Positions 1-6,323 of a stretch of 6,323 bases of DNA are shown here, piece after piece. Under the pieces are notes generated by a model. The model saw nothing but the letters and a program-made list of their open reading frames with translations, had not been told where the DNA came from and made no database searches. Both the position numbers and the translations under genes were made by a program. This stretch comes from Planctomycetaceae bacterium. Its GTDB lineage: Bacteria; Planctomycetota; Planctomycetia; Pirellulales; UBA1268. The stretch is taken from positions 440-6,762 of the forward strand of contig DNLZ01000263.1 in NCBI GenBank assembly GCA_003488325.1. Reading direction: 5' to 3'. How positions within the stretch are numbered: position 1 is the first letter of the stretch; each line of letters starts with the position of its first letter.

Positions 1-1527
1 GGCGTCACCGGCAGCGGCAAGACCGAGGTGTATCTGCGGGCCGTCGAGGAGACCGTGGCCGCGGGACGGCAGGCGATCGTGCTCGTCCCCGAGATCAGCC
101 TCACGCCACAGACCTGCTCCCGATTCCGGTCACGGTTCGGAGCGGTCGCGGTGCTTCACAGCCACCTCACGGGCGCGGAGCGGCATGCCCAGTGGCGCGA
201 GATCGCCTCCGGCCTCGTGCCCGTGGTGGTCGGCGCCCGCAGCGCGATCTTCGCGCCGACGCCCCGACTCGGACTCGTGGTGATCGACGAGGAACACGAG
301 ACGTCGTTCAAGCAGGCCACCGCCCCGCGCTACCACGCCCGGGACGTGGCGGAATGGCGGGCCCGCGCGGAGGGCGTGCCGCTGGTGCTCGGCTCCGCGA
401 CACCCGCCCTCGAGACCTTCGCGCGCTGCCTGCGTGGCGAGTGGACCATGTGCCGGCTGCCCGGCCGCGTCGGCGGCACGCACCTCCCCGCCGTGATCAC
501 GGTCGATCTGCGGGACCGGGGTGCGCGGTCCCGCGGCGCGATCAGCCCCCGGCTTGCCGCCGGCATCCGTTGGGCACTCGACGGCGGCGGCCAGGTGATG
601 CTCCTCCTCAACCGGCGCGGCTTCGCCACGCTCGTGCAGTGCCCGGCGTGCGGCCACACCGTCCGCTGTCCGCAGTGCGACATCGCCCTGACGCTCCACC
701 AGCCGCGGGGCCGCGGCATCTGCCACGGGTGCGGACTGGTCACGCGGCTACCCGCGACCTGTCCGGAATGCCACGGGCCCGGGCTCGCCCCTCTCGGCAC
801 CGGAACCCAACGCCTCGAGGACCAGGTGCGGGCCGCGTTCCCCGATGCCGCGGTCGCCCGCATGGATGCCGACACGACCCGCGCCCGCGGCAGCCACGAG
901 CGCACGCTGGAGGCGTTTCGCGAGCGACGGATCGACATCCTCGTCGGCACGCAGATGATCGCGAAGGGGCTCGATTTCCCGCAGGTCATGCTCGCGGGCG
1001 TCGTCAACGCCGATGCCGCGCTCCACCTGCCCGACTTCCGCGCCGCGGAACGGACGTGCCAGCTCGTGACACAGGTGGCGGGCCGCAGCGGCCGCGGCCC
1101 GCTGGGGGGACGGGTCGTCGTGCAGACCAGTTCGCCCGATCATCCCGCCCTGCGGGCGGCCGCGGCCCACGACTACGAGGCGTTCGTGCGCACGGAACTG
1201 CCCGTGCGCGAGGCCCTCGCGTACCCGCCCTACGGCGGCATCGTGCGGATCGTGGTGCGGGGCGCGAGCGAGGCCGCCACCGCGGCCTGGACGGGCCACC
1301 TCGCCGACCGGCTGCGGACCGAGGCGGAACGCGTGCCCGGAAGCCGCGTCCTCGGCCCGGCGCCGGCGCCGATCGCCCGGCTGCGGGACCGCCATCGCTT
1401 CCACGTGCAGGTGCATGGTCCGGCGGATCGACGACTCCGCGACCTCGTGCGTCGGGCCACCGACGGCCTCGCGCCGCCCGACGGCATCGCCTGGATCGTC
1501 GACGTGGATCCGGTCGAGATGCTGTGA
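1..1527 (+). CDS. priA: PriA primosomal replication-restart helicase, 5'-truncated by window edge
   Basis: PriA is a 3'-to-5' superfamily 2 DNA helicase that recognises stalled forks, D-loops and R-loops and starts reloading of the replicative helicase. The reading frame is open from base 1, where it reads GVTGSGKTEVY, the PriA Walker A motif; the N-terminal DNA-binding domain lies upstream of the window. Fragment residues 96-99 are the DEEH Walker B box, followed by GSATPALET (motif III). Eight cysteines at 214, 217, 223, 226, 241, 244, 254 and 257 form the two zinc sites, with the same spacing as I recall for E. coli PriA (3-6-3-15-3-10-3). Then come GTQMIAKGLDFPQV (motif V region) and QVAGRSGRG (motif VI). 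The end, WIVDVDPVEML, is the family's usual C-terminus. The 508-residue fragment is about the length expected from Walker A to the end, so no internal damage is apparent. Any ATG or GTG near base 28 is internal, not the start. Confidence 0.97.
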   Translation, partial: GVTGSGKTEVYLRAVEETVAAGRQAIVLVPEISLTPQTCSRFRSRFGAVAVLHSHLTGAERHAQWREIASGLVPVVVGARSAIFAPTPRLGLVVIDEEHETSFKQATAPRYHARDVAEWRARAEGVPLVLGSATPALETFARCLRGEWTMCRLPGRVGGTHLPAVITVDLRDRGARSRGAISPRLAAGIRWALDGGGQVMLLLNRRGFATLVQCPACGHTVRCPQCDIALTLHQPRGRGICHGCGLVTRLPATCPECHGPGLAPLGTGTQRLEDQVRAAFPDAAVARMDADTTRARGSHERTLEAFRERRIDILVGTQMIAKGLDFPQVMLAGVVNADAALHLPDFRAAERTCQLVTQVAGRSGRGPLGGRVVVQTSSPDHPALRAAAAHDYEAFVRTELPVREALAYPPYGGIVRIVVRGASEAATAAWTGHLADRLRTEAERVPGSRVLGPAPAPIARLRDRHRFHVQVHGPADRRLRDLVRRATDGLAPPDGIAWIVDVDPVEML

Positions 1528-1552
1528 CGACACGGTCCGTGACCAAAGTCGG

Positions 1553-1558
1553 TAGGCT
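1553..1558 (+). promoter_or_regulatory. possible -10 element upstream of the histidine kinase
   Basis: TAGGCT lies 26 nt after the priA stop and resembles a -10 hexamer. A transcript starting 6-7 nt downstream would begin near 1565, leaving a leader of about 53 nt before the kinase ATG at 1619. No good -35 box is visible at 16-18 nt spacing. An ATG at 1566 sits exactly where a leaderless start would fall, but it is out of frame with the kinase. The main support is the similar hexamer-to-ATG layout in front of recG. The alternative is simple read-through from priA. Confidence 0.3.
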
Positions 1559-1618
1559 CTCGCGGATGGCCGCCGTCCCACCAGCCGGCTGCCGCTGTTC
1601 GCCCCGGTGTCCGCCCGC

Positions 1619-3355
1619 ATGCCCTACCGCTCGTTCACCGACATCCTCGGCGAGACCAGCCTCGAGCGGAAGTGCCGATTCCTCTTCGGCATCTGCCTGT
1701 TCGCGCTCATCGCCGGAAGTTTCTGGTGGTACGGCAGCCGCACGGAGCAGCTCGTCTATGCGACGACACGGAGCACGGGACGCCACGTCGTCGACGCGAT
1801 CCTCCTCCAGCACCATCTCGCGGGCCGCGTGCGTGGCGATGGGCAGGAAGACCGCACCAGCTCGACCGGGAGCGGGGGCCTCGGGCGGCTCCTGCAGAAC
1901 GAGCGGTACGAGTGGCGACTGCTGCGGCCCCACGCGACACCGGAGGAGCGGGCGAGCTACAAGCGTCTCGACGAGGCGGTGCTCGACTACTTCAGCTCCG
2001 ATGCACCGCCCGCCGCCACGGTGTCGGCGACCGGACCACCGGCCGGCACGGCCGAGTACCGCGAGTTTCGCACCACCGACGGCGCGGAATACCACTACTA
2101 CCAGCCGGTGCGGGCGCAGGCACGCTGCCTGGTCTGCCATGGTGGCGGCGACACGGCGGGCCATCCCGACGCCCGCGCGTTCAACGACGGCGACCTGATG
2201 GCGGTGGTCAAGGTGATCATGCCCGATCGCGCCACGCGTCAGGCCATCAACTGGAACCGCGCGATCCTGCTCGCGACCGCCATCATCACGGTGTTCCTCG
2301 CGATGCTCGCCGCCTACGCGATCGTGCGCTACGTGATCGTCAAGCCGCTGGCCCACCTCCGGGAGGTGAGCGAGGAGGTGCGTCACGGCAACGTCGACGC
2401 TCGGGCCGACATCCACACGGCCGACGAGTTCGAGGAGCTCGGCGTCGCCTTCAACCGCATGCTCCGGGGGCTCATCGAATCGCAGGAGGAGCTGCGCAAG
2501 GCGAACGGGGCGCTCGACGAGAAGGTCGACGAGCTCGCGCGGGCGAACCTGAACCTCTACGAGATGAATCGGCTCAAGGGCGACTTCCTGGCGACCATGA
2601 GCCACGAGCTGCGGACGCCGCTCAACAGCATCATCGGATTCTCCGACGTGCTGGGGGCGATCCAGGCGCTCGACGACAAGCAGCGTCGGTACGTCGAAAA
2701 CATCCGCACCTCGGGACGGATGCTCCTCGAGATGATCAACGACATCCTCGATCTCGCGAAGATCGAGGCGGGGAAGATGGAGGTGCGGCCCGTCGCGTTC
2801 CGCCTCGAGTCGGTGCTTGCCGCGCAGTGCGACATGGTGCGGCCGCTGGCGGAACGCAAGCGGATCGAGGTGTCGCTGACGATCGACCACGACGTCGACC
2901 GGGTCGAGCAGGATCAGGCCAAGGTCCAGCAGATCGTGGCGAACCTGCTGTCGAACGCCGTGAAATTCACGCCGGAGGGGGGGCGCATCGACGTCTCCGC
3001 GGCGCCCGGAGGCAGCGGGCCGCGCGGGGAGGAATTCGCGGTGACCGTGGCCGACACCGGTGTGGGAATCGCCGACGAGGACCGGCAGGCCATCTTCGAG
3101 AAGTTCCGCCAGGGACGGTCCTTCGTGGGGCGCGACGACGCCATGACCCGGGAGTTTTCGGGCACGGGGCTCGGGCTCTCGATCGTGCGCGAACTCTGCC
3201 GTCTGCTGGGCGGCGACGTGACCGTGGAGAGCCAGCTCGGTCGCGGCAGCCGCTTCACCGTGCGGCTGCCGGTGCGGCTGAGTCCGGCAGGGGACGATGG
3301 TGGGCGGCGGGATCGTCCCGCCGTGCCGCAGGGGTCGTCGAGGGATGTCGCCTGA
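1619..3355 (+). CDS. Membrane sensor histidine kinase with periplasmic haem-c (CxxCH, Tll0287-like/DUF3365) domain
   Basis: This is a transmembrane two-component sensor kinase of 578 residues, counted from the ATG at 1619. Order: TM1 about 21-38; periplasmic region about 39-214 carrying CLVCH (Cys170, Cys173, His174), a c-type haem attachment motif preceded by YYQPVRAQAR; TM2 about 215-237; HAMP linker about 238-287; a charged, probably coiled-coil helix about 287-318; HisKA with phosphoacceptor His329 in FLATMSHELRTPLNS; HATPase with N-box (Asn442, Asn446), G1 box DTGVGI from Asp479, F-box IFEKFRQ and G2 box GTGLGLSIV from Gly515. Every residue needed for catalysis is present. The periplasmic part looks like the Tll0287-like (DUF3365) haem sensor family, so the signal is probably redox state or a gas ligand; that is inference. 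A GTG at 1607 would add four residues; ATG is preferred because it leaves a short cytoplasmic N-terminus before TM1. Neither start has a clear ribosome binding site. There is no receiver domain, and no response regulator lies nearby. Confidence 0.93.
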   Translation: MPYRSFTDILGETSLERKCRFLFGICLFALIAGSFWWYGSRTEQLVYATTRSTGRHVVDAILLQHHLAGRVRGDGQEDRTSSTGSGGLGRLLQNERYEWRLLRPHATPEERASYKRLDEAVLDYFSSDAPPAATVSATGPPAGTAEYREFRTTDGAEYHYYQPVRAQARCLVCHGGGDTAGHPDARAFNDGDLMAVVKVIMPDRATRQAINWNRAILLATAIITVFLAMLAAYAIVRYVIVKPLAHLREVSEEVRHGNVDARADIHTADEFEELGVAFNRMLRGLIESQEELRKANGALDEKVDELARANLNLYEMNRLKGDFLATMSHELRTPLNSIIGFSDVLGAIQALDDKQRRYVENIRTSGRMLLEMINDILDLAKIEAGKMEVRPVAFRLESVLAAQCDMVRPLAERKRIEVSLTIDHDVDRVEQDQAKVQQIVANLLSNAVKFTPEGGRIDVSAAPGGSGPRGEEFAVTVADTGVGIADEDRQAIFEKFRQGRSFVGRDDAMTREFSGTGLGLSIVRELCRLLGGDVTVESQLGRGSRFTVRLPVRLSPAGDDGGRRDRPAVPQGSSRDVA

Positions 3356-3394
3356 GCGGACGCTCGGGCAACGCGCGGGAGTGGATGCATCGTC

Positions 3395-3877
3395 ATGGCA
3401 CGAGTTCGAGACGCGGCGGAAGTGGTGCTCTTCACCGACGGCGCCTGCAGTGGAAACCCCGGCCCCGGCGGATGGGCCTACATCCTCCGACATCCGGAGT
3501 CGGGTCGGGAATCGAGCGACTCGGGTGCCGAACCGCAGACCACCAACAACCGCATGGAGCTGACGGCGGTCGTCGAGGGGCTCCGCCAGCTCAAGCGGCC
3601 GACGGTGGTGGAACTCGTCACCGACAGCGTGTACGTCGGCACAGGGCTGTCCGAGTGGCTGCCCAAGTGGAAGCAGCAGGGCTGGCGTCGTCGCGAGAAG
3701 GGCCGGCTCGTGCCGGTCAAGAACGAGGACCTGTGGCGCGAGCTCGACCGGCTCGCGACCGCGCACGACGTGCGCTTCACGCACGTCGCCGGTCACAGCG
3801 GCCACCCGGAGAACGAACGGTGCGACCAGCTCGCCGTGGAGGCCTACCGCGACCTGCAGCGCCGTGGGGCCGTCTGA
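3395..3877 (+). CDS. rnhA: Ribonuclease HI
   Basis: RNase HI cuts the RNA strand of RNA:DNA hybrids in the cytoplasm, removing R-loops and primer remnants. The 160-residue product is a full-length single-domain enzyme of normal family size. The metal-binding carboxylates are all visible: Asp15 in FTDGACSGNPGPGGW, Glu55 in NNRMELTA, Asp77 in VTDSVYV and Asp144 in HPENERCDQLA, with the catalytic-loop His134 in HVAGHSGHPEN. The basic handle that grips the hybrid is present (KWKQQGWRRREKG, about 91-103), so this is the bacterial HI type and not HII. The ATG at 3395 places Asp15 slightly later than in E. coli, where it is Asp10. A purine-rich GGGAG at 3377-3381 is 13 nt upstream, too far for a good Shine-Dalgarno. 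The gene begins 39 nt after the kinase stop, in the same frame and without an obvious promoter, so co-transcription with the kinase is likely. Confidence 0.97.
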   Translation: MARVRDAAEVVLFTDGACSGNPGPGGWAYILRHPESGRESSDSGAEPQTTNNRMELTAVVEGLRQLKRPTVVELVTDSVYVGTGLSEWLPKWKQQGWRRREKGRLVPVKNEDLWRELDRLATAHDVRFTHVAGHSGHPENERCDQLAVEAYRDLQRRGAV

Positions 3878-3947
3878 CACGCGGGCACTCCGCACTCCCC
3901 GAGCCCCGCTGGACCCCGGGTTCCGCATGCCACGGGGACGCCGCCGC

Positions 3948-3953
3948 TACACT
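3948..3953 (+). promoter_or_regulatory. possible -10 element giving a leaderless recG transcript
   Basis: TACACT lies in the 82-nt rnhA-recG gap and is six bases from the recG ATG at 3960. It matches the -10 consensus TATAAT at four of six positions, including the key first T, second A and last T. If transcription starts about 7 nt downstream of the hexamer, the mRNA would begin at or beside the A of the ATG, making it leaderless; this fits the lack of any Shine-Dalgarno. No clear -35 box is visible (16-18 nt spacing gives only GC-rich sequence). The upstream half of the gap is GC-rich, with no T-tract terminator. Confidence 0.4.
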
Positions 3954-3959
3954 GCGGCC

Positions 3960-6122
3960 ATGGATCCGCCCGCCCGCTCGCCCGGCGTCATCGAAGGCCG
4001 CGACACGGCCCCCCTGGCGACGCCCCTCGAGCGGCTGCCGGGCGTCGGCACGGCACGGGCCGAACGGCTCGCCCGGCTCGGGCTCGTGACCGTCCGCGAC
4101 GCACTCCTCCACTTTCCGCGCGACTACCGCGACTTTTCCGGTGCGCACGCGGTCGATTCGCTCCGGCCGGGGGAGCACGCGAGCCTCGCCGGCGAGGTGC
4201 TCGACGTCGCCTCCCGCACGACGGCCGTGGGCCGCGCACTGGTGGTGGTCACGATCGGCTGCACCGCGGGCGGCCGCGTGCGCGCCGTCTGGTTCGGCAT
4301 GCCTTTTCTCGCGCGACGCTTCACGGTCGGCACGAGGATCGTGATCGCCGGCCAACCCCGCGAGGTCGGCGGAGGCTGGGAGTTCGCGCACCCCGAGGTG
4401 CGCTGGCTGGGAGCGGACGAGGTCGCCGACGGGTGCGACTGGCTGCCGGTGTATCCGCTGGCGGAGGGCGTGCTCCAGTCGCACGTGCGTCTCGCCGTCG
4501 AGGCCGCCGTGCGACACGCCGCGGACGCGTGGCCCGAGGCGCTGCCGGAGGCGGTGCTGCGGGAGAAGTCGCTCCTGCCGATCGGCGAGGCCCTTCGCCA
4601 GATGCACCGGCCGGCGAGCGCTCCCTTGATCGCGGCGGCCCGTCGTCGATTCGTCTACCAGGAGCTGCTCATGCTGCAGCTCGCGCTGCGGATGCACCGT
4701 CGGCGTCAGCGCGAGGAGCGGTCGGCCACGCCACTCGTGATCGATCATCGCCTCGACGGCCGGATTCGCGCCCGCTTTCCCTTCCCCTTCACGCCGGCCC
4801 AGGATCGCGTCTGCCGCGAGATCGCCGCCGACCTGGCGCGCGCGGAGCCGATGAACCGGCTCGTGCAGGGGGACGTCGGGAGTGGGAAGACCGCCATCGC
4901 CGTCTACGCGATGCTGGCGGCGGTCGGCACGACCGTGCAGCCCCCGCAGGGGGACGCGGCCACGCGTCCCGGCGAGAGGCCCGAACGCCATCAAGCCGCC
5001 CTCATGGCGCCGACGGAACTGCTCGCCAGGCAGCATGCGGCGACGCTGGAACGGCTGCTCGCGGGCAGCGGAGTCCGTGTCGCCCTGTTGGTCGGCGGGC
5101 AGGCGGCGTCCCGACGCGAGCGCACGCTCGCGCGGATCGCGTCTGGGGAGGCCGACATCGTGGTCGGCACGCAGGCGCTCGTCCGTGGGTCGGCGCGGTT
5201 CCGGCGGCTCGCGCTCGTGGTCATCGACGAGCAGCACCGGTTCGGCGTGCTCCAGCGGGCGATTCTCCAGCACGGCCAGGCCGATCCGCACACCCTCGTG
5301 ATGACGGCGACGCCGATCCCGCGCACCATCGCCCACGCCGTGTACGGCGACCTCGACGTCTCGGTGCTCGACGAGGGTCCGCCCGGTCGGCAGCCCGTGG
5401 CGACGTACCGCGTGGGCCCGGCGGAGGTCGACCGCTGGTGGGGATTCGTCCGCCGCAAGCTCTCCGCCGGCCGGCGCGGGTACGTCGTCGTGCCGGCGGT
5501 GGAGGACACGCGCGGTGCGGTCGCCAGCATCGCCTCCGCGTACGAGGAGCTCGCCAACGGCCCGCTCGAGGCCTTCCGGCTCGGGCTGCTCCATGGCCGC
5601 CTGTCCGCGAAGGCGAAGGCGGCGGTGATGGAAGACTTCCGGTCGGGCCGGCTGGACGTGCTCGTGTCGACGAGCGTGATCGAGGTCGGGATCGACGTGC
5701 CCGAGGCGACGATCATGACGATCCTCGACGCGGAGCGCTTCGGGCTCGCGCAGCTGCACCAGCTCCGCGGCCGCGTCGCCCGCGGCGGCCTGCAGGGCAT
5801 CTGCGGCGCCGTGACCGGCGGAGTCGACGAGCCCCATCCCCGGATCGACGCCTTCGTGGCGACGACGGACGGGTTCGAGCTCGCCGAGCGCGACTTCGCC
5901 CTGCGGGGGCCGGGAGACCTCGTGGGCACCCGCCAGAGTGGAGCCCCTCCGCTCTACCTCGCCGACCTCGTGCACGACATGGACGTGGTCGCGGAAGCCC
6001 GCCGCGACGCGATCGACATGTTCGACCGGGACCCGGGGCTCGCCGACCCCGCGCTCGAGCGGCTGCGGCGCGTCATCATCGATCGCTGGGGGCCGACCCT
6101 CGGCCTCGGCCGCGTCGGCTGA
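3960..6122 (+). CDS. recG: RecG ATP-dependent branch-migration helicase
   Basis: RecG is a superfamily 2 double-stranded-DNA translocase that regresses stalled forks, migrates Holliday junctions and unwinds R-loops. The product is 720 residues, slightly longer than typical RecG (about 690). Order: helix-hairpin-helix-like segment from about 23 (LERLPGVGTARAERL); wedge/OB region about 60-160; Q-like motif FTPAQ ending at Gln281; Walker A GDVGSGKT with Lys310; MAPTELLARQH (Ia) from 349; DEQHRFG Walker B from Asp423; MTATPIPRT from 448; HGRLSAKAKAAVMEDF; STSVIEVGIDVPEAT; QLHQLRGRVARG at 598-609 (motif VI); then LRGPGDLVGTRQSG at 648-661, the RecG-specific C-terminal signature. Two oddities are a roughly 20-residue Pro/Arg-rich insert at 323-345 and Ala607 where many RecGs have Gly. 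Reading upstream to a GTG at 3864 would overlap rnhA and add an unconserved Arg/Pro-rich stretch, so ATG 3960 is preferred. The gene stands on the same strand as priA, the kinase and rnhA. Confidence 0.97.
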   Translation: MDPPARSPGVIEGRDTAPLATPLERLPGVGTARAERLARLGLVTVRDALLHFPRDYRDFSGAHAVDSLRPGEHASLAGEVLDVASRTTAVGRALVVVTIGCTAGGRVRAVWFGMPFLARRFTVGTRIVIAGQPREVGGGWEFAHPEVRWLGADEVADGCDWLPVYPLAEGVLQSHVRLAVEAAVRHAADAWPEALPEAVLREKSLLPIGEALRQMHRPASAPLIAAARRRFVYQELLMLQLALRMHRRRQREERSATPLVIDHRLDGRIRARFPFPFTPAQDRVCREIAADLARAEPMNRLVQGDVGSGKTAIAVYAMLAAVGTTVQPPQGDAATRPGERPERHQAALMAPTELLARQHAATLERLLAGSGVRVALLVGGQAASRRERTLARIASGEADIVVGTQALVRGSARFRRLALVVIDEQHRFGVLQRAILQHGQADPHTLVMTATPIPRTIAHAVYGDLDVSVLDEGPPGRQPVATYRVGPAEVDRWWGFVRRKLSAGRRGYVVVPAVEDTRGAVASIASAYEELANGPLEAFRLGLLHGRLSAKAKAAVMEDFRSGRLDVLVSTSVIEVGIDVPEATIMTILDAERFGLAQLHQLRGRVARGGLQGICGAVTGGVDEPHPRIDAFVATTDGFELAERDFALRGPGDLVGTRQSGAPPLYLADLVHDMDVVAEARRDAIDMFDRDPGLADPALERLRRVIIDRWGPTLGLGRVG

Positions 6123-6130
6123 CGCGTGCC

Positions 6131-6143
6131 GGCCGGAGCGGCC
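6131..6143. terminator. small perfect hairpin between convergent genes, possible terminator
   Basis: GGCCG-GAG-CGGCC is a perfect 5-bp G/C stem with a three-base loop. It occupies most of the 21-nt space between the recG stop and the stop of the minus-strand gene, where a bidirectional terminator would be expected. There is no T-tract on either side, and such short palindromes are common at this GC content, so the call is weak. Confidence 0.2.
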
Positions 6144-6323
6144 TCAGGGCTTCCCGCCCAAGAGCGCGAGGATGTCGGCCGCGGGCACGCACATGTTGAG
6201 CCCCATCTGGAAGTCACCCGCGGGCTGATCGATGTCCGGATGCACCGCTGCCGCAACCCGCGCGGCCTTCCGCGGCACGGCCCGCGCCGGCCTGCGAACG
6301 GCGGCTCGCGCGCCGCGCCGTGC
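6144..6323 (-). CDS. C-terminal end of an unrecognised protein, continuing past the window edge
   Basis: On the minus strand a frame stays open from the window edge to a TGA whose complement is TCA at 6144-6146, giving 59 residues. The first 30 or so are low-complexity, rich in Ala, Arg, Val and Pro (RAAVRRPRAVPRKAARVAAA), and look like a linker. The last 29 are mixed and look conserved: DIDQPAGDFQMGLNMCVP, then AADILALLGGKP. Codon third positions are mostly G or C, as in the neighbouring genes. The frame converges tail-to-tail with recG, 21 nt apart, a normal arrangement. I do not recognise the family and assign no function. A 180-nt open frame can arise by chance at this GC content, so the evidence is the non-repetitive tail, the codon use and the tidy placement of the stop. 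Confidence 0.5.
   Translation of the reverse strand, partial: ARRGARAAVRRPARAVPRKAARVAAAVHPDIDQPAGDFQMGLNMCVPAADILALLGGKP

Noticed and set aside
1528..1618. A riboswitch or small RNA between priA and the kinase
   Set aside because: The 91-nt gap shows no recognisable conserved RNA motif or strong stem; only a -10-like hexamer could be supported.
2126..2140. CLVCH as a zinc-binding site in place of haem
   Set aside because: There is only one Cys pair, the motif is exactly CxxCH, it lies between two membrane helices on the predicted outer side, and it is preceded by the YYxPVRA context of haem-c sensor domains. Haem is the better reading, though not proven.
1004..3928. A 974-codon open frame on the minus strand, antisense to priA, the kinase and rnhA
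   Set aside because: Long antisense frames arise from G/C third-position bias in GC-rich genes. The translation is rich in Arg, His, Val, Glu and Asp without motifs, and it crosses three recognisable genes.
3864..3959. An upstream GTG start for RecG at 3864
   Set aside because: It would overlap the end of rnhA and add 32 Arg/Pro-rich residues not expected in RecG, and it ignores the -10-like hexamer placed just before ATG 3960.
3878..3959. A rho-independent terminator after rnhA
   Set aside because: The gap has short G/C complementary runs such as CCCCG with CGGGG, but no extended stem and no T-tract.
1672..4089. An 805-codon plus-strand frame overlapping the kinase and rnhA
   Set aside because: Arg/Ala/Gly/Pro-rich translation with no motifs; it overlaps two well-supported genes in another frame.
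3777..5975. A 732-codon open frame on the minus strand, antisense to recG
   Set aside because: Same GC-rich shadow effect; low-complexity Arg/His/Gly/Ala composition, no domain seen, while the plus strand encodes an unmistakable RecG.

Overview
The window is 6,323 bases of very GC-rich (roughly 70%) bacterial chromosome with dense coding. Genes show strong G/C bias at third codon positions, short intergenic gaps and no convincing Shine-Dalgarno sequences. Two gene starts are preceded by a TAnnCT hexamer 6-7 nt from an ATG. These traits, plus a histidine kinase with a haem-c periplasmic domain of the Tll0287-like (DUF3365) type, suggest a Planctomycetota-like organism. That placement is inference, not proof.

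Layout, left to right: (1) the 3' two thirds of priA (1-1527), entering at the Walker A motif; (2) a 91-nt gap with a possible promoter; (3) a membrane sensor histidine kinase with a periplasmic CxxCH haem-attachment motif (1619-3355); (4) rnhA, RNase HI (3395-3877), 39 nt downstream and probably co-transcribed; (5) an 82-nt gap with a possible promoter that would give recG a leaderless mRNA; (6) recG, complete (3960-6122); (7) a 21-nt gap with a small perfect hairpin between convergent genes; (8) the C-terminal end of an unrecognised minus-strand gene (6144 to the window edge). No RNA genes, mobile elements, CRISPR arrays or long repeats were seen, and no stretch over 300 bases lacks a gene.

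Three of the four recognised genes handle stalled forks and RNA:DNA hybrids. PriA reloads the replisome at D-loops, R-loops and forks, RNase HI degrades the RNA of hybrids, and RecG remodels forks and unwinds R-loops. Their co-location on one strand makes a coherent replication-restart / R-loop neighbourhood. The histidine kinase in the middle has no response regulator in the window, so its link to these genes is unknown. I see no clear evidence of a wholly undescribed system. The most interesting points are the haem-c kinase inside this locus, the clustering itself, and the promoter-to-ATG architecture.
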